Positions 26,022 through 35,103 of a stretch of 64,000 bases of DNA are shown piece after piece. Position 1 is the stretch's first letter. Every line of letters begins with the position of its first letter. The DNA is from Bacteroidota bacterium (lineage in GTDB: Bacteria; Bacteroidota; Bacteroidia; B-17B0; Aurantibacillaceae). The stretch is from NCBI GenBank assembly GCA_030684395.1, contig JAUXTT010000004.1, positions 62,001 to 126,000 on the forward strand, in the 5' to 3' direction. The notes below the pieces were generated by a model. The model was not told the origin of the DNA. It did not search any database and was given only the letters and a program-made list of their open reading frames with translations. The position numbers and the translations under genes were made by a program.

Positions 26022-27572
26022 ATGGAAACGTTAGAAAAACAAATAACCGATATTAAACCGGTTTTGGCTGCTCTTGGCTTAAAAGAATTAAACGATGGTT
26101 GCTCTACCGGAAACAACGATTTCGCTTCCGGAGACATCATAGAATCATATAGTCCGGTTGACGGAAAATTAATTGCAAAAGTAAAAACTGCTACCAAAGC
26201 TGATTACGAAAAGGCAATGACTGCTGCATCTGCTGCGTTTTTAGAGTGGAGACATATTCCTGCGCCTAAGCGTGGTGAGTATGTTCGCCAGTTTGGAAAT
26301 AAGTTACGTGAGAAAAAGCAAGAACTTGGAATGTTGGTTTCATACGAAATGGGAAAATCATTACAAGAAGGTTTAGGAGAAGTTCAGGAGATGATCGATA
26401 TCTGTGATTTCGCAGTTGGTTTATCCCGTCAATTATACGGTTTAACAATGCACAGTGAACGCGCTGATCATAGAATGTATGAGCAATACCATCCATTAGG
26501 AATTGTAGGTATTATTTCTTCATTCAACTTCCCGGTTGCCGTATGGAGCTGGAATACTGCTTTAGCATGGGTGTGTGGAGATGTTTGTATCTGGAAATCT
26601 TCTCCAAAAACTCCATTATGTTCAATCGCATCACAAAAAATATGGGCTGAAGTAGCAAAAGAAAATAATTTACCTGAAGGTATTTCTTGTTTGATCAACG
26701 GAAAAGGAATTGGAGAATACATCTCTATGGACAAACGTATTCCTCTTGTATCTGCAACAGGTTCTACTCGTATGGGTAAAGAAGTTGGAATTAAATTAGC
26801 TGAACGTTTTGGCCGTGGTTTATTGGAGTTAGGTGGTAACAATGCCATCATCGTTACTCCTGAAGCTGACATTACCAATGCAATTCCAGCTATCGTTTTC
26901 GGTGCAGTTGGAACAGCTGGACAGCGTTGTACAACTACACGTCGTTTAATTATTCACGAAAGTATTTACGATAGCTTGAAAGAGAAATTAGTAAATGCAT
27001 TCAAACAATTACGTATTGGAAATCCATTGGATCAAAATAATCATGTTGGACCATTGATTGATAAAGATGCAGTGAAAGATTATTTAGCTGCTATCGAAAA
27101 ATTAAAACAACAAGGTGGAAACATGTTGGCTGAAGGTGGAGTGTTAACAGGAGAAGGATACGAAAGCGGATGCTACGTAAAACCCGCAATTGCTGAAGCG
27201 CATTCACAATACGAGATCGTGAAACACGAAACATTTGCTCCGATTTTATATTTAATGAAATACAAAACAATTGAAGAAGCTATCGCACTTCAAAATGATG
27301 TTCCTCAGGGATTATCAAGTTCTATCATGACATTGAACATGCGTGAGGCTGAGAAGTTCTTGTCAACAGCAGGTTCTGATTGTGGTATTGCAAACGTGAA
27401 CATTGGTACTTCAGGTGCTGAGATTGGTGGAGCATTTGGTGGGGATAAAGAAACAGGCGGTGGGCGTGAATCTGGATCTGATGCATGGAAAGTTTACATG
27501 CGCCGTCAAACTAACACTATCAACTACGGTACAAAATTGCCGTTGGCGCAAGGAATTAAATTTGAAATATAA
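26022..27572 (+). CDS. ALDH7-type aldehyde dehydrogenase
   Basis: A 516-residue NAD-dependent aldehyde dehydrogenase. It is closest to the ALDH7 (antiquitin, alpha-aminoadipic semialdehyde dehydrogenase) family, which oxidises the semialdehyde formed in lysine/pipecolate breakdown. The active-site Glu269 lies in LLELGGNNAII and the nucleophile Cys303 in GTAGQRCTTTRR. The double Gly-Asn-Asn and RCTTTRR variants are characteristic of ALDH7. The C-terminal GGAFGGDKETGGGRESGSDA also fits. The gene is monocistronic or leads slyD (83 bp downstream across a hairpin pair). Substrate assignment is by family only. Confidence 0.9.
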   Translation: METLEKQITDIKPVLAALGLKELNDGCSTGNNDFASGDIIESYSPVDGKLIAKVKTATKADYEKAMTAASAAFLEWRHIPAPKRGEYVRQFGNKLREKKQELGMLVSYEMGKSLQEGLGEVQEMIDICDFAVGLSRQLYGLTMHSERADHRMYEQYHPLGIVGIISSFNFPVAVWSWNTALAWVCGDVCIWKSSPKTPLCSIASQKIWAEVAKENNLPEGISCLINGKGIGEYISMDKRIPLVSATGSTRMGKEVGIKLAERFGRGLLELGGNNAIIVTPEADITNAIPAIVFGAVGTAGQRCTTTRRLIIHESIYDSLKEKLVNAFKQLRIGNPLDQNNHVGPLIDKDAVKDYLAAIEKLKQQGGNMLAEGGVLTGEGYESGCYVKPAIAEAHSQYEIVKHETFAPILYLMKYKTIEEAIALQNDVPQGLSSSIMTLNMREAEKFLSTAGSDCGIANVNIGTSGAEIGGAFGGDKETGGGRESGSDAWKVYMRRQTNTINYGTKLPLAQGIKFEI

Positions 27573-27580
27573 TTAATCAT

Positions 27581-27653
27581 TACCGGCTACAGGGTAGCCA
27601 AACATTAATAAACAATAACCATTAACCGGCTACAGAGTAGCCAAACATTATTA
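27581..27653. repeat. Tandem pair of GGCTAC hairpins
   Basis: Two copies of a 30-bp unit lie 43 bp apart. GGCTAC-agg-GTAGCC (27585-27599) and GGCTAC-aga-GTAGCC (27628-27642) are each followed by AAACATTA. Loop and flank match hairpins at 24.1 and 45.3 kb. They fill the gap between the ALDH gene and slyD. Confidence 0.75.
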
Positions 27654-27655
27654 AG

Positions 27656-28168
27656 ATGACAATTGCAAAAAACACCGTAGTTTCAGTTAACTACCACCTA
27701 AGTTCTAAATTCGAAAACGAAGCAGAAGAACTAGTAGAACAAACAAGTACCGATCGCCCATTCGTATTTCTATACGGATCAGGAGGTATTATCCCAAAAT
27801 TCGAACAAGAATTAGCAGGAAAAAAAGTTGGAGATAAATTCGACTTTAAAGTTGATGCAGAAAACGGTTATGGAATGTACAACGAAGAGTACGTTGCTGA
27901 AATTCCTAAAGAAGCATTTTTCATTGAAGGGCAATTTGATGAAACTCAAATCTCAGTTGGTAAAGAAGTTCCGATGATGGATGCTGAAGGAAATCAAATG
28001 TACGGTTTGGTATTAGAAGTTGCAGACAAACACGTTGCAATGGATTTTAACCATCCATTAGCAGGACACGATCTTCATTTTGTTGGAGAAGTATTGGACG
28101 TAAGAGCGGCTACTGCTGAAGAGCTTGATCATGGACACGTTCATGGTGAGCACGGACATCATCATTAA
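27656..28168 (+). CDS. slyD: SlyD-type FKBP peptidyl-prolyl isomerase
   Basis: A 170-residue cytoplasmic prolyl isomerase and chaperone. The FKBP part contains the SlyD hallmarks VVSVNYHL, PFVFLYGSGGIIPKFEQEL and a GYGMYNEEYV loop. The insert-in-flap chaperone domain (about residues 70-125) is followed by DFNHPLAGHDLHFVGEV. The C-terminus is a short His-rich tail (DHGHVHGEHGHHH), a likely Ni/Zn-binding segment as in SlyD proteins that serve hydrogenase maturation. No hydrogenase gene is present in the window. A terminator follows. Confidence 0.93.
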   Translation: MTIAKNTVVSVNYHLSSKFENEAEELVEQTSTDRPFVFLYGSGGIIPKFEQELAGKKVGDKFDFKVDAENGYGMYNEEYVAEIPKEAFFIEGQFDETQISVGKEVPMMDAEGNQMYGLVLEVADKHVAMDFNHPLAGHDLHFVGEVLDVRAATAEELDHGHVHGEHGHHH

Positions 28169-28239
28169 AATTTTTGATATCTGATGGTTGATTTATTGTA
28201 CCATTAATATCAGAAATCTAAAATCTTATATCAAAAATT

Positions 28240-28272
28240 AAAGCGCATTCCTTTAGGTTTGCGCTTTTTTTT
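28240..28272 (+). terminator. Intrinsic terminator after slyD
   Basis: Stem AAGCGCA (28241-28247) and TGCGCTT (28260-28266), then a run of eight T residues. Confidence 0.85.
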
Positions 28273-28344
28273 GACCACTTGTGAAGTAAGAGTGACCACT
28301 TACAAAAAGGCAACATGGAAATGATGACACTCACTGTATATTTG
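28273..28344 (+). promoter_or_regulatory. Promoter region with phased ACCACTT repeats
   Basis: TGACCACTTGT and TGACCACTTAC start 21 bp apart, with ACC at 28274 and 28295, that is 85 and 64 bp before the ATG. A -7 box TATATTTG lies at 28337-28344. No TTG stands at the usual -33 position, as would suit an activator-dependent promoter. The arrangement resembles the regions at 31.04 and 51.1 kb. Confidence 0.5.
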
Positions 28345-28358
28345 GAAAAACTAAAATC

Positions 28359-31031
28359 ATGAAACGAATTTTACTACTAACCATTTTACTTGTTGTTTAT
28401 CGAGGGTATGCTCAAATAGATACTTTACCTGTTACTGGACCAACCTGGGGAGGTTCATCGAAACTTCAAGATATGCTAATCGATAATACTGGGAACTATT
28501 GGCTTACGTATTCAAATACAAATGCCACCCTTAGTGGTGTAAAAAGATACGATGGTGCAAATTGGATTTTATATCAAACAAGTAATTCAGGACTGCCAAG
28601 TAATCGTGTTAACACGGTAATTCAGGATGTAAACAATAACTATTGGCTTGGAACGAATGCAGGTTTGGCGAAATTTGATGGAACAAATTGGACCGTATAC
28701 AATAAAGCTAATTCAGGAATCTGTTCTGATACTATTTATGTGATTAAGGAAAGTGGCAGTAATCTCTGGTTAGGTACAAATAATGGATTGAGTAAATTTG
28801 ATGGTTCAAACTGGACGACATTCAATAACCAAAATTCGGGCTTGAATAACAATATTATAAATAGTCTGGAAAGTGATGGGACTAATTTGTATATAGGAAC
28901 AACCAATGGTTTGTCTATTTTAAACAATTCTGTTGTACAAAATTATCCTCATAATTTTCAGGTAGGAAATATAACAAGTTCTATAAAACTTACTTCTGAC
29001 TATGGTATTGTGATTGCGACCAGCAAAGGTGTGTTTATGTTTAATAATGGAACATACACAATTTTAGAAGATTATTTTGATTTTTGTTCAGTACAAAATT
29101 TTATTTTTTCTACTACGGAAAAGAGAAAATATATTGAAACAAATTCATTTAATGGGATTGTTGTGAATTATGGTGGATACATTCGTGAATTTAATGGAAG
29201 TGCAAGCGCGGATCTTATTTTAGGCTCTGTTAAAGGGCTATTGAAACGGAAAAACGGAAAGTATTTTGTTTTAGCATATAGCGGAAGTCAGTTGTGTATT
29301 TTAAGTATTGATGAAATAAATAACCCTAATGCATTTGTTCCATTGGCTCAGTCCATAACAAATTGTTACACAGAAAAGTTAAATATTAATCAGGTTAGTG
29401 CGCCCATGTTGGATAGAGGAGATATGTTTGGGGATCTCAACAACAATGATGGTTATGAAGTTCCCAAAGGGTCGGGTTCTTATGTGGCATTTGCAGGAAG
29501 TATTTGGATAGGCGGAAGAGTTGGTACTAATCTTAGAACTGCTTGTCAAACATATAGACAAAGCGGAACGGATTTTTGGCCGGGACCATTGGATACTGTT
29601 ACTGCTCAGAATCCAAACGATACTGGTTCATTAGGGAATATTATGAAGGTTAATAGATTTGATGTGCAGAATTTCATTTTCAACTATAACAACGGAAATG
29701 TACAATCAGGAAATTTTATGCCTTCACGTGGCATTTTAAACTGGCCCGCTCATGGAACAGGAAATTTTTCAAGAAACACAGCTCCATTTATTGATGTAAA
29801 TTTAAATGGGTTGTATGATCCATTAACAGGAGGAGATTATCCGGATATCAAAGGAGATCAAATGTTGTATCATATTTATAACGATGCCAGTGGCAATCAC
29901 CTTGAATCAGGAAGCCTTAATCCCTTGAGGTTGGAGATTAGACAAAAGTCTTATGCTTACACATGCGAAGGAATTGCTGATAGCTTGAAGGCATTGAACT
30001 ACACAACCTTTTACGAATTTGAAATCATTAATAGAAGTGATGATATTATTGATAGCATGTATATCGCTTATTGGAATGATTCGGATCTTGGCTTTTATAA
30101 TGATGATTATGTAGGATGTAATGTGAAAGAGAATTATGGCTACATATATAATGGAGATAATTACGATGAAGATGGAAGTGGTATTGGTTATAAAAATTAT
30201 TTACCATGTTTTGCCACTGCTATTGTGGAAGGGCCGGTAGCAGACATTGGTGATGGTACAGACAATGATCATGATGGAATAGTAGATGAGCCTGGAGAGC
30301 AGCTAGGAATGTCTTCCTTTTTGAATTATTACAATGATTTTTCCAACATGGGAAATCCTTCACAACAAATACATTATTATAATTATATGAGAGGTAATTG
30401 GAAAGATGGTAGCGCAATAAAATATGGAGGAAATGGGACAAGTGGCACTATTGCAACCAAATACCAATATCCCGGAAACACGGATCCTATTGGATATGGA
30501 GTAGGAGGAAGTCCGTCAAACCCAATGCCGCAACCAACGTGGACAGAAGCCACAGCGGGGAATTTACCGGGCGATAGAAGACTTATCGTGGGCTCCGGTC
30601 CTTTCACCTTGCAAGCAAAAGACACTACTAAAATTGTTTATGCTATGGTATTCACACAAGATAGTGCGAATCCATTTGCAAGTATTGTAAAGAATGAACA
30701 GGATGTAAAAAGAATTAAAGCATGGTACAACAATAAAAATTTCCCATCATGTTTGGATCTTAGCACAATAAGTATAAAAGAGAATAAAACCGGTAAGCTG
30801 AATTACTCTTTATATCCAAACCCTGCAACCAATGCTTTTACTTTAGTAACGGATCAATTGAATGGCGACAATACTATTGAAATTTTTGATATTGTTGGAA
30901 AAAGAGTAATGACTGAAAATATAACATCTAACAAACAAGTGTTTTCAATAGCAGATCTTGCAAGCGGAATCTACATTGTTAAAATAAATGATAAGTACAC
31001 GCCTGTTTCCTGTAAGTTAATAAAACAATAA
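28359..31031 (+). CDS. T9SS-secreted surface protein with propeller and shared module
   Basis: An 890-residue exported protein. Signal peptide: MKRILLLTILLVVYRGYAQ. Residues about 25-190 form two-component-regulator-propeller-like repeats (YWLGTNAGLAKFDGTNWTVY, LWLGTNNGLSKFDGSNWTTF). Residues about 350-795 form a module shared with the giant protein at 55.2 kb (YEVPKGSGSY, TYRQSG, DFWPGPLD, GYIYNGDNYD, GYGVGG-PSNP), with an Asp-rich, calcium-site-like segment (DGTDNDHDGIVDEP). The last 75 residues are a T9SS type A sorting domain (YPNPATNAFTL, VGKRVM, LASGIYIVKI). It is predicted to be exported by T9SS and attached or released at the surface. The molecular function is unknown. It is followed 95 bp downstream by the beta-propeller lipoprotein. 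Confidence 0.85.
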   Translation: MKRILLLTILLVVYRGYAQIDTLPVTGPTWGGSSKLQDMLIDNTGNYWLTYSNTNATLSGVKRYDGANWILYQTSNSGLPSNRVNTVIQDVNNNYWLGTNAGLAKFDGTNWTVYNKANSGICSDTIYVIKESGSNLWLGTNNGLSKFDGSNWTTFNNQNSGLNNNIINSLESDGTNLYIGTTNGLSILNNSVVQNYPHNFQVGNITSSIKLTSDYGIVIATSKGVFMFNNGTYTILEDYFDFCSVQNFIFSTTEKRKYIETNSFNGIVVNYGGYIREFNGSASADLILGSVKGLLKRKNGKYFVLAYSGSQLCILSIDEINNPNAFVPLAQSITNCYTEKLNINQVSAPMLDRGDMFGDLNNNDGYEVPKGSGSYVAFAGSIWIGGRVGTNLRTACQTYRQSGTDFWPGPLDTVTAQNPNDTGSLGNIMKVNRFDVQNFIFNYNNGNVQSGNFMPSRGILNWPAHGTGNFSRNTAPFIDVNLNGLYDPLTGGDYPDIKGDQMLYHIYNDASGNHLESGSLNPLRLEIRQKSYAYTCEGIADSLKALNYTTFYEFEIINRSDDIIDSMYIAYWNDSDLGFYNDDYVGCNVKENYGYIYNGDNYDEDGSGIGYKNYLPCFATAIVEGPVADIGDGTDNDHDGIVDEPGEQLGMSSFLNYYNDFSNMGNPSQQIHYYNYMRGNWKDGSAIKYGGNGTSGTIATKYQYPGNTDPIGYGVGGSPSNPMPQPTWTEATAGNLPGDRRLIVGSGPFTLQAKDTTKIVYAMVFTQDSANPFASIVKNEQDVKRIKAWYNNKNFPSCLDLSTISIKENKTGKLNYSLYPNPATNAFTLVTDQLNGDNTIEIFDIVGKRVMTENITSNKQVFSIADLASGIYIVKINDKYTPVSCKLIKQ

Positions 31032-31040
31032 AACGTTATT

Positions 31041-31105
31041 TCACCAACTATTTTGTACATCTCACCAACAAAGCATTAGGCATGTTGAGCTTTTTTCTAA
31101 ATTCG
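31041..31105 (+). promoter_or_regulatory. Phased TCACCAAC repeats and weak -7 box
   Basis: TCACCAAC occurs at 31041 and 31062, 21 bp apart. Their ACCAAC cores lie 84 and 63 bp before the next ATG, almost the same positions as the repeats upstream of the gene at 28,359. TAAATTCG (31098-31105) is a one-mismatch -7 candidate. Confidence 0.4.
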
Positions 31106-31126
31106 TTTTGATTAAAATTTAAATGA

Positions 31127-32572
31127 ATGAGAAAAACTTTACTACCTATTCTGTCCATCTTTATGGGCGCTTTGTTATTTTCTTCTTGCGAAAAAGCAGA
31201 AACCACTCCTGAAGAAGATCCCACACCTGCAGGTCCAACCTACACCGCAGCCGACTTTACCCTCAACTGGAAAAAATCATGGGGAACAATTTATGCCGAT
31301 GATTTTGGAGGCGGTGTAATGGATGTATCAGGAAATATGTATTTCACAGGAGCAACACAACCTGATGGTTCTTATGCAGATATTTTTGTGACTAAAATAA
31401 ATCTTGCAACACAAACATTGGTTTGGTCAAAATCATTTGATGCCGGTAATCAAGATTTTCAGGCAAGTCCGGGAGAGAATGGTCATACGCAAGGCGGGGC
31501 AGGTTCAAGAAACATCGCTATCGATAATAATGGTGATATTTATATTTGCGGAAATACCAAACAAGGTTTTTATGAAGTAGTGGTAATGAAGATCAATTCA
31601 TCGGGAACCGTGCTATGGCAAAAATACTGGGAGGGAAATGCAAGTGGATTGGCAAACGGTGAAGCAAAGGCATATTCTTTAGATGTTGCAGGAGGGAAAG
31701 TTTTTGTTACCGGACAATTAGCTTCTTCATCAGCGTTCCTATTAGCACTTGATGCAAGCAACGGTTCAATCTCCGCAGCTACCGAGCTGGATATTTCAGC
31801 AGGTTATAACGATAGGGGTTACACTGTGAAATCACCTGATGGAAATACCGTTTACATTGCAGGATGGGAAGGTGCAAACAATTCAGGTATGGTCGCTAAA
31901 TTTAAAAATGGTGGAGCAAATCTTGTGTGGGCAAAACGTATTGATATTGGGTATGCAGCTCGCTTTTCAGATATAGATGTTGATGCTTCCGAAAATCTTT
32001 ATTTAGGTGCGGATCATCGTGGGGTTTCTTCTTATGTTGGAGTTGTGAAAACAGACAGTAGCGGAACAGTTCTTTGGTCTAAAAAATTCCAGGGACTGGC
32101 TAACGACAGAAACAATATTTCTTGTTTGCGTTTGATCAATAATAATTTATACGTTGGTGGCAAAGGAAGCTTTGATGGCTACGATAATTCTGCCTGGGGT
32201 GACGGCTTACTTTTGAAGTTTGACCTTAATGGAAATTTATTGAAACAGTATAATTTCTTTACGGCGGAATTGTCAAGCGACAGATGCGGCGAGCGGATAG
32301 AAGGAATTTTCTCATACAACGGAGCATTGATCGTTGCAGGGGAAACCTGGTCCGAAGGCACGCAGATTGATGGTAAATGGTATATCCCTGCGGGAACAGT
32401 TACGGGTGCTGCACTTAATTCAACCAATGCGGTTTCGCCTTATGTAGCAACCAACAACGGTGTTTTCTCAACAACTGCGCCAGCTGCCAACACTTTATCC
32501 AATGCAGTAAATAATATGTCGGCAGGAACTCAGGGTTCTTGTGATATAATGATCAATAGTATCACCGAATAA
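31127..32572 (+). CDS. Beta-propeller lipoprotein
   Basis: A 481-residue lipoprotein. The signal peptide ends in lipobox FSSC (Cys21) and is followed by a Glu/Thr/Pro-rich tether (KAETTPEEDPTPAGP). The rest consists of SBBP/PQQ-like propeller repeats with the pattern D-x-x-G-N-x-Y-x-x-G (VSGNMYFTGATQ, NNGDIYICGNTKQG, ASENLYLGADHRG) alternating with W-x-K strands (LVWSKSFD, VLWQKYW, VLWSKKF). It resembles predicted seven-bladed propellers that bind surface ligands. The ligand is unknown. It follows the T9SS surface protein and has its own candidate upstream elements. Confidence 0.82.
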   Translation: MRKTLLPILSIFMGALLFSSCEKAETTPEEDPTPAGPTYTAADFTLNWKKSWGTIYADDFGGGVMDVSGNMYFTGATQPDGSYADIFVTKINLATQTLVWSKSFDAGNQDFQASPGENGHTQGGAGSRNIAIDNNGDIYICGNTKQGFYEVVVMKINSSGTVLWQKYWEGNASGLANGEAKAYSLDVAGGKVFVTGQLASSSAFLLALDASNGSISAATELDISAGYNDRGYTVKSPDGNTVYIAGWEGANNSGMVAKFKNGGANLVWAKRIDIGYAARFSDIDVDASENLYLGADHRGVSSYVGVVKTDSSGTVLWSKKFQGLANDRNNISCLRLINNNLYVGGKGSFDGYDNSAWGDGLLLKFDLNGNLLKQYNFFTAELSSDRCGERIEGIFSYNGALIVAGETWSEGTQIDGKWYIPAGTVTGAALNSTNAVSPYVATNNGVFSTTAPAANTLSNAVNNMSAGTQGSCDIMINSITE

Positions 32573-32620
32573 AGGGAAATTCGAAAAATGGCTTTTTTGT
32601 CGTTAATCTTCAATTTTAAT

Positions 32621-32636
32621 CCCGATAGCTATCGGG
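32621..32636. repeat. CCCGATAGCTATCGGG palindrome, copy 3
   Basis: A perfect copy of the 16-bp palindrome in the 331-bp gap before dtd. A small CAGAC-ctac-GTCTG hairpin (32643-32656) follows directly. Confidence 0.85.
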
Positions 32637-32730
32637 GCCTCACAGACCTACGTCTGCTGTGGTTTTAAAATATTGATCGCCTAAAAAAATCTAATTTTTG
32701 GAATTTCCCTAAAAATAATTTCCTACTTTT

Positions 32731-32765
32731 AAAGCGTCATGCAATTTTGTGTGACGCTTTTTTAT
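32731..32765. terminator. Intrinsic terminator before dtd
   Basis: Stem AAAGCGTCA (32731-32739) and TGACGCTTT (32752-32760) with a following T-run. An A-run on the other side allows some bidirectional use, although both neighbours are on the plus strand. The rest of the gap (32,766-32,903) shows nothing else that I can name. Confidence 0.8.
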
Positions 32766-32903
32766 TTTAAGATGAAATAGCCATGTACCAAAATCTATCA
32801 ATATAAAATAGATACATGGTGAAACGAAGTTCAACGACACAAAAACAACAATACAAAAGTGGAGTTAATACCACATGGTAATAAAAACAATAAATAACTA
32901 CAT

Positions 32904-33356
32904 GTGAAAGCAGTTATACAAAGAGTCTCAGAAGCTTCAGTTACTATTGAAGGTGTTAGGAAATCCTCTATTCAAAAAGGATACATGATCCTCGTTGGAA
33001 TGGAAGAAACCGATGCGAAAGAAGATATTGAATGGCTTTCCAAAAAAATAATTGGTCTGCGTATATTTGGAGATGCAGAAGGAAAAATGAATCTCGATAT
33101 TAAAGAGGTGAATGGAGATGTTTTATTAATCTCTCAATTTACACTACATGCCCAAACAAAAAAGGGAAATCGACCATCTTACATAAAAGCCGCTCGACCT
33201 GAACAAGCCATTCCATTGTACGAACAATTTATTCAGCAGATGCAAATAGATCTGGGAAAAGATATATCAACTGGAGAGTTTGGTGCTGATATGAAAGTTG
33301 CCTTGGTAAATGACGGGCCTGTTACAATAATAATTGACACTAAAAATAAAGAATAA
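32904..33356 (+). CDS. dtd: D-aminoacyl-tRNA deacylase
   Basis: A 150-residue enzyme that hydrolyses D-aminoacyl-tRNAs. It has the DTD signatures SQFTLHAQTKKGNRPSY and NDGPVTIII (the Gly-Pro chirality motif). The start is GTG at 32904 (MKAVIQRVSEASV). An ATG two bases upstream is out of frame and reads ATGTGA, so it encodes only one residue. Its stop codon overlaps the next gene's ATG by one base, indicating translational coupling. Confidence 0.95.
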   Translation: MKAVIQRVSEASVTIEGVRKSSIQKGYMILVGMEETDAKEDIEWLSKKIIGLRIFGDAEGKMNLDIKEVNGDVLLISQFTLHAQTKKGNRPSYIKAARPEQAIPLYEQFIQQMQIDLGKDISTGEFGADMKVALVNDGPVTIIIDTKNKE

Positions 33357-33682
33357 TGACTCTTCAAAATGCACAACAACAGGTTGATGAATGGATAAAA
33401 ACCCATGGCGTTCGTTATTTTAATGAACTTACCAATACCGCGATTTTGATGGAAGAAGTAGGGGAGTTGGCAAGAATAATGGCTCGCAAATATGGTGAGC
33501 AATCATTTAAAGAAAGCGACAAAAAAAATGACCTTGCTGATGAGATGGCAGACGTACTTTGGGTATTGATGTGTCTGGCAAATCAAACCGGAGTGAATCT
33601 TACGGAGGCTTTTGAAAAAAACATGGAGAAAAAAACAAATCGTGATAAAGATCGCCACAAAGACAACGAAAAGTTAAAGTAG
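33356..33682 (+). CDS. MazG-like nucleotide pyrophosphohydrolase
   Basis: A 108-residue all-alpha NTP-PPase of the MazG/RS21-C6 type, which removes non-canonical nucleotides. The metal-binding motif is present: MEEVGELAR (Glu-x-x-Glu) and LADEMADVLWVL (Glu-x-x-Asp). The C-terminus is very basic and polar (MEKKTNRDKDRHKDNEKLK). Its ATG overlaps the dtd stop, so both are translated from one message. Confidence 0.88.
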   Translation: MTLQNAQQQVDEWIKTHGVRYFNELTNTAILMEEVGELARIMARKYGEQSFKESDKKNDLADEMADVLWVLMCLANQTGVNLTEAFEKNMEKKTNRDKDRHKDNEKLK

Positions 33683-33722
33683 GTCTGTACTCTGACCGTT
33701 TCCTCAATTCACAAATTAAGTG

Positions 33723-33730
33723 TAATTTTG
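33723..33730 (+). promoter_or_regulatory. -7 promoter element of panD
   Basis: TAATTTTG matches TAnnTTTG and ends 7 bp before the panD ATG, predicting a very short or absent 5' leader. No -33 TTG is visible. Confidence 0.45.
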
Positions 33731-33737
33731 CCCTGCA

Positions 33738-34088
33738 ATGCAAATACAAGTATTAAAATCAAAAATCCATTGTGCTTCTGTAACGCAGGCTGAATTGGAT
33801 TACATCGGCAGCATTACCATTGATGAAGATTTAATGGATGCCGCAAACATGATCGAGAACGAACAGGTTCATGTATTAAACAAAAGAAACGGCGAGCGTA
33901 TCATTACTTATGTAATACGTGGTGAAAGAGGATCCGGTACTATTTGTTTAAACGGGCCTGCAGCTCTTAAGTTTGAGTTGAGAGATGTGGTGATTATTAT
34001 TTCTTATGCAGGAATGGATTTTGAAGCAGCAAAGAAATACAGACCTATCGTTGTGTTCCCCGATACTGAAACAAACAAATTAAAATAA
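33738..34088 (+). CDS. panD: Aspartate 1-decarboxylase
   Basis: A 116-residue pyruvoyl enzyme that makes beta-alanine for pantothenate and coenzyme A. The self-cleavage site is Gly24-Ser25 (DYIGSITID), and Ser25 becomes the pyruvoyl group. The conserved [16 protein letters not shown] block, with the proenzyme-processing and substrate residues, follows. Length is standard. panB and panC are not adjacent. The membrane-protein gene follows 4 bp later. Confidence 0.97.
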   Translation: MQIQVLKSKIHCASVTQAELDYIGSITIDEDLMDAANMIENEQVHVLNKRNGERIITYVIRGERGSGTICLNGPAALKFELRDVVIIISYAGMDFEAAKKYRPIVVFPDTETNKLK

Positions 34089-34092
34089 TTTC

Positions 34093-35103
34093 GTGAGCCC
34101 CAAAAATAAAAAAATTCTCCAGTTTGTAATTCTGTTAGCGCTGGGCGGGCTCATCATTTGGCTTATCCTTAAACAAGTTTCCGGTAAGAAAGACGAAATA
34201 ATAGATGCGTTTGAAAACGCCGATTATTTTTGGCTGGCAATGAGTGGCTTGATTTCTATTGTCGGTCATGTTCTGAGAGCATATCGATGGAATTATTTGT
34301 TGGAACCAATGGGATATCGCTCTAAATTTTGGAATGCTAATGGAGCTGTTTTTATAGGATACCTTGCTAATTACGGTTTGCCAAGAATGGGCGAATTAAC
34401 CCGCTGTACGGTTGTTGCAAAATACGACGGTATACCTTTCGAGAAAGCATTAGGCACCGTTATTACAGAAAGGATCATTGATTTCTTTTTATTACTGCTT
34501 GTATTCGGACTTACTTTACTTTTTCAATTTTCTGAGTTGATAGGCCTTGCCGATAAATATATATTTTCAAAATTGAAGGAAAAGCTTCATGTATTTATAG
34601 ATAAGCCAATTTTAGGAATTGCCTTGGCTATTGTGGGCTTAATTTGTGTTGCAGCTCTTTTTTATTTTCGAAAAAAAATCAAAAGTAAACTAACAGGTAA
34701 ATTTGGTAATGCGATTAAGGGATTTGGTGGAGGCATAGCTTCTGTTAAACAAACCAGAAACAAAGGAATGTTTGTTCTGATTAGCATCTCAATTTGGTTT
34801 ACCTATTTGTTAGGTTTGTACTTTGGCTTTTTCGCTTTCAAAGAAACGTCACATCTTGGATTTTCGGAAGGTTTGGTATTGTTGTTGTTCGCCACTTTCG
34901 GTGTGATTTTTACTCCGGGTGGAATAGGAGCCTATCAATGGATCGTTATGAATGTATTGATGTATTATGCTGTTAGCGATGTTGCCGGATTTGCTTATGG
35001 ATGGGCAGTTTGGACCACTCAACTGGCAGTTATTGTGGTTTTGGGTCTTACGAGCTTGATCGTGTTGCCATTGTATAACAAAGAAAAAAATGTCGCTAAA
35101 TAA
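34093..35103 (+). CDS. Flippase-like integral membrane protein (YbhN/UPF0104 family)
   Basis: A 336-residue polytopic membrane protein starting at GTG 34093 (MSPKNKKILQFVILL). It has about eight hydrophobic segments and matches the lysylphosphatidylglycerol synthase transmembrane region/UPF0104 fold. Seen are the loops RAYRWNYLLEPMGY and GYLANYGLPRMGELTRC, TERIIDFFLLL, and FTPGGIGAYQWIV, all typical of the family. It lacks the soluble aminoacyl-transferase domain of full MprF, so a lipid flippase or transporter role is more likely. It overlaps rfaE2 by 14 bp. Confidence 0.85.
   Translation: MSPKNKKILQFVILLALGGLIIWLILKQVSGKKDEIIDAFENADYFWLAMSGLISIVGHVLRAYRWNYLLEPMGYRSKFWNANGAVFIGYLANYGLPRMGELTRCTVVAKYDGIPFEKALGTVITERIIDFFLLLLVFGLTLLFQFSELIGLADKYIFSKLKEKLHVFIDKPILGIALAIVGLICVAALFYFRKKIKSKLTGKFGNAIKGFGGGIASVKQTRNKGMFVLISISIWFTYLLGLYFGFFAFKETSHLGFSEGLVLLLFATFGVIFTPGGIGAYQWIVMNVLMYYAVSDVAGFAYGWAVWTTQLAVIVVLGLTSLIVLPLYNKEKNVAK

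Noticed and set aside
32902-32907. ATG start codon for dtd at 32902
   Set aside because: It is out of frame with dtd and followed at once by TGA; the in-frame GTG at 32904 gives the normal family N-terminus.
34093-35103. MprF lysyl-phosphatidylglycerol synthase
   Set aside because: Only the membrane flippase-like part is present; the cytoplasmic aminoacyl-transferase domain is missing.
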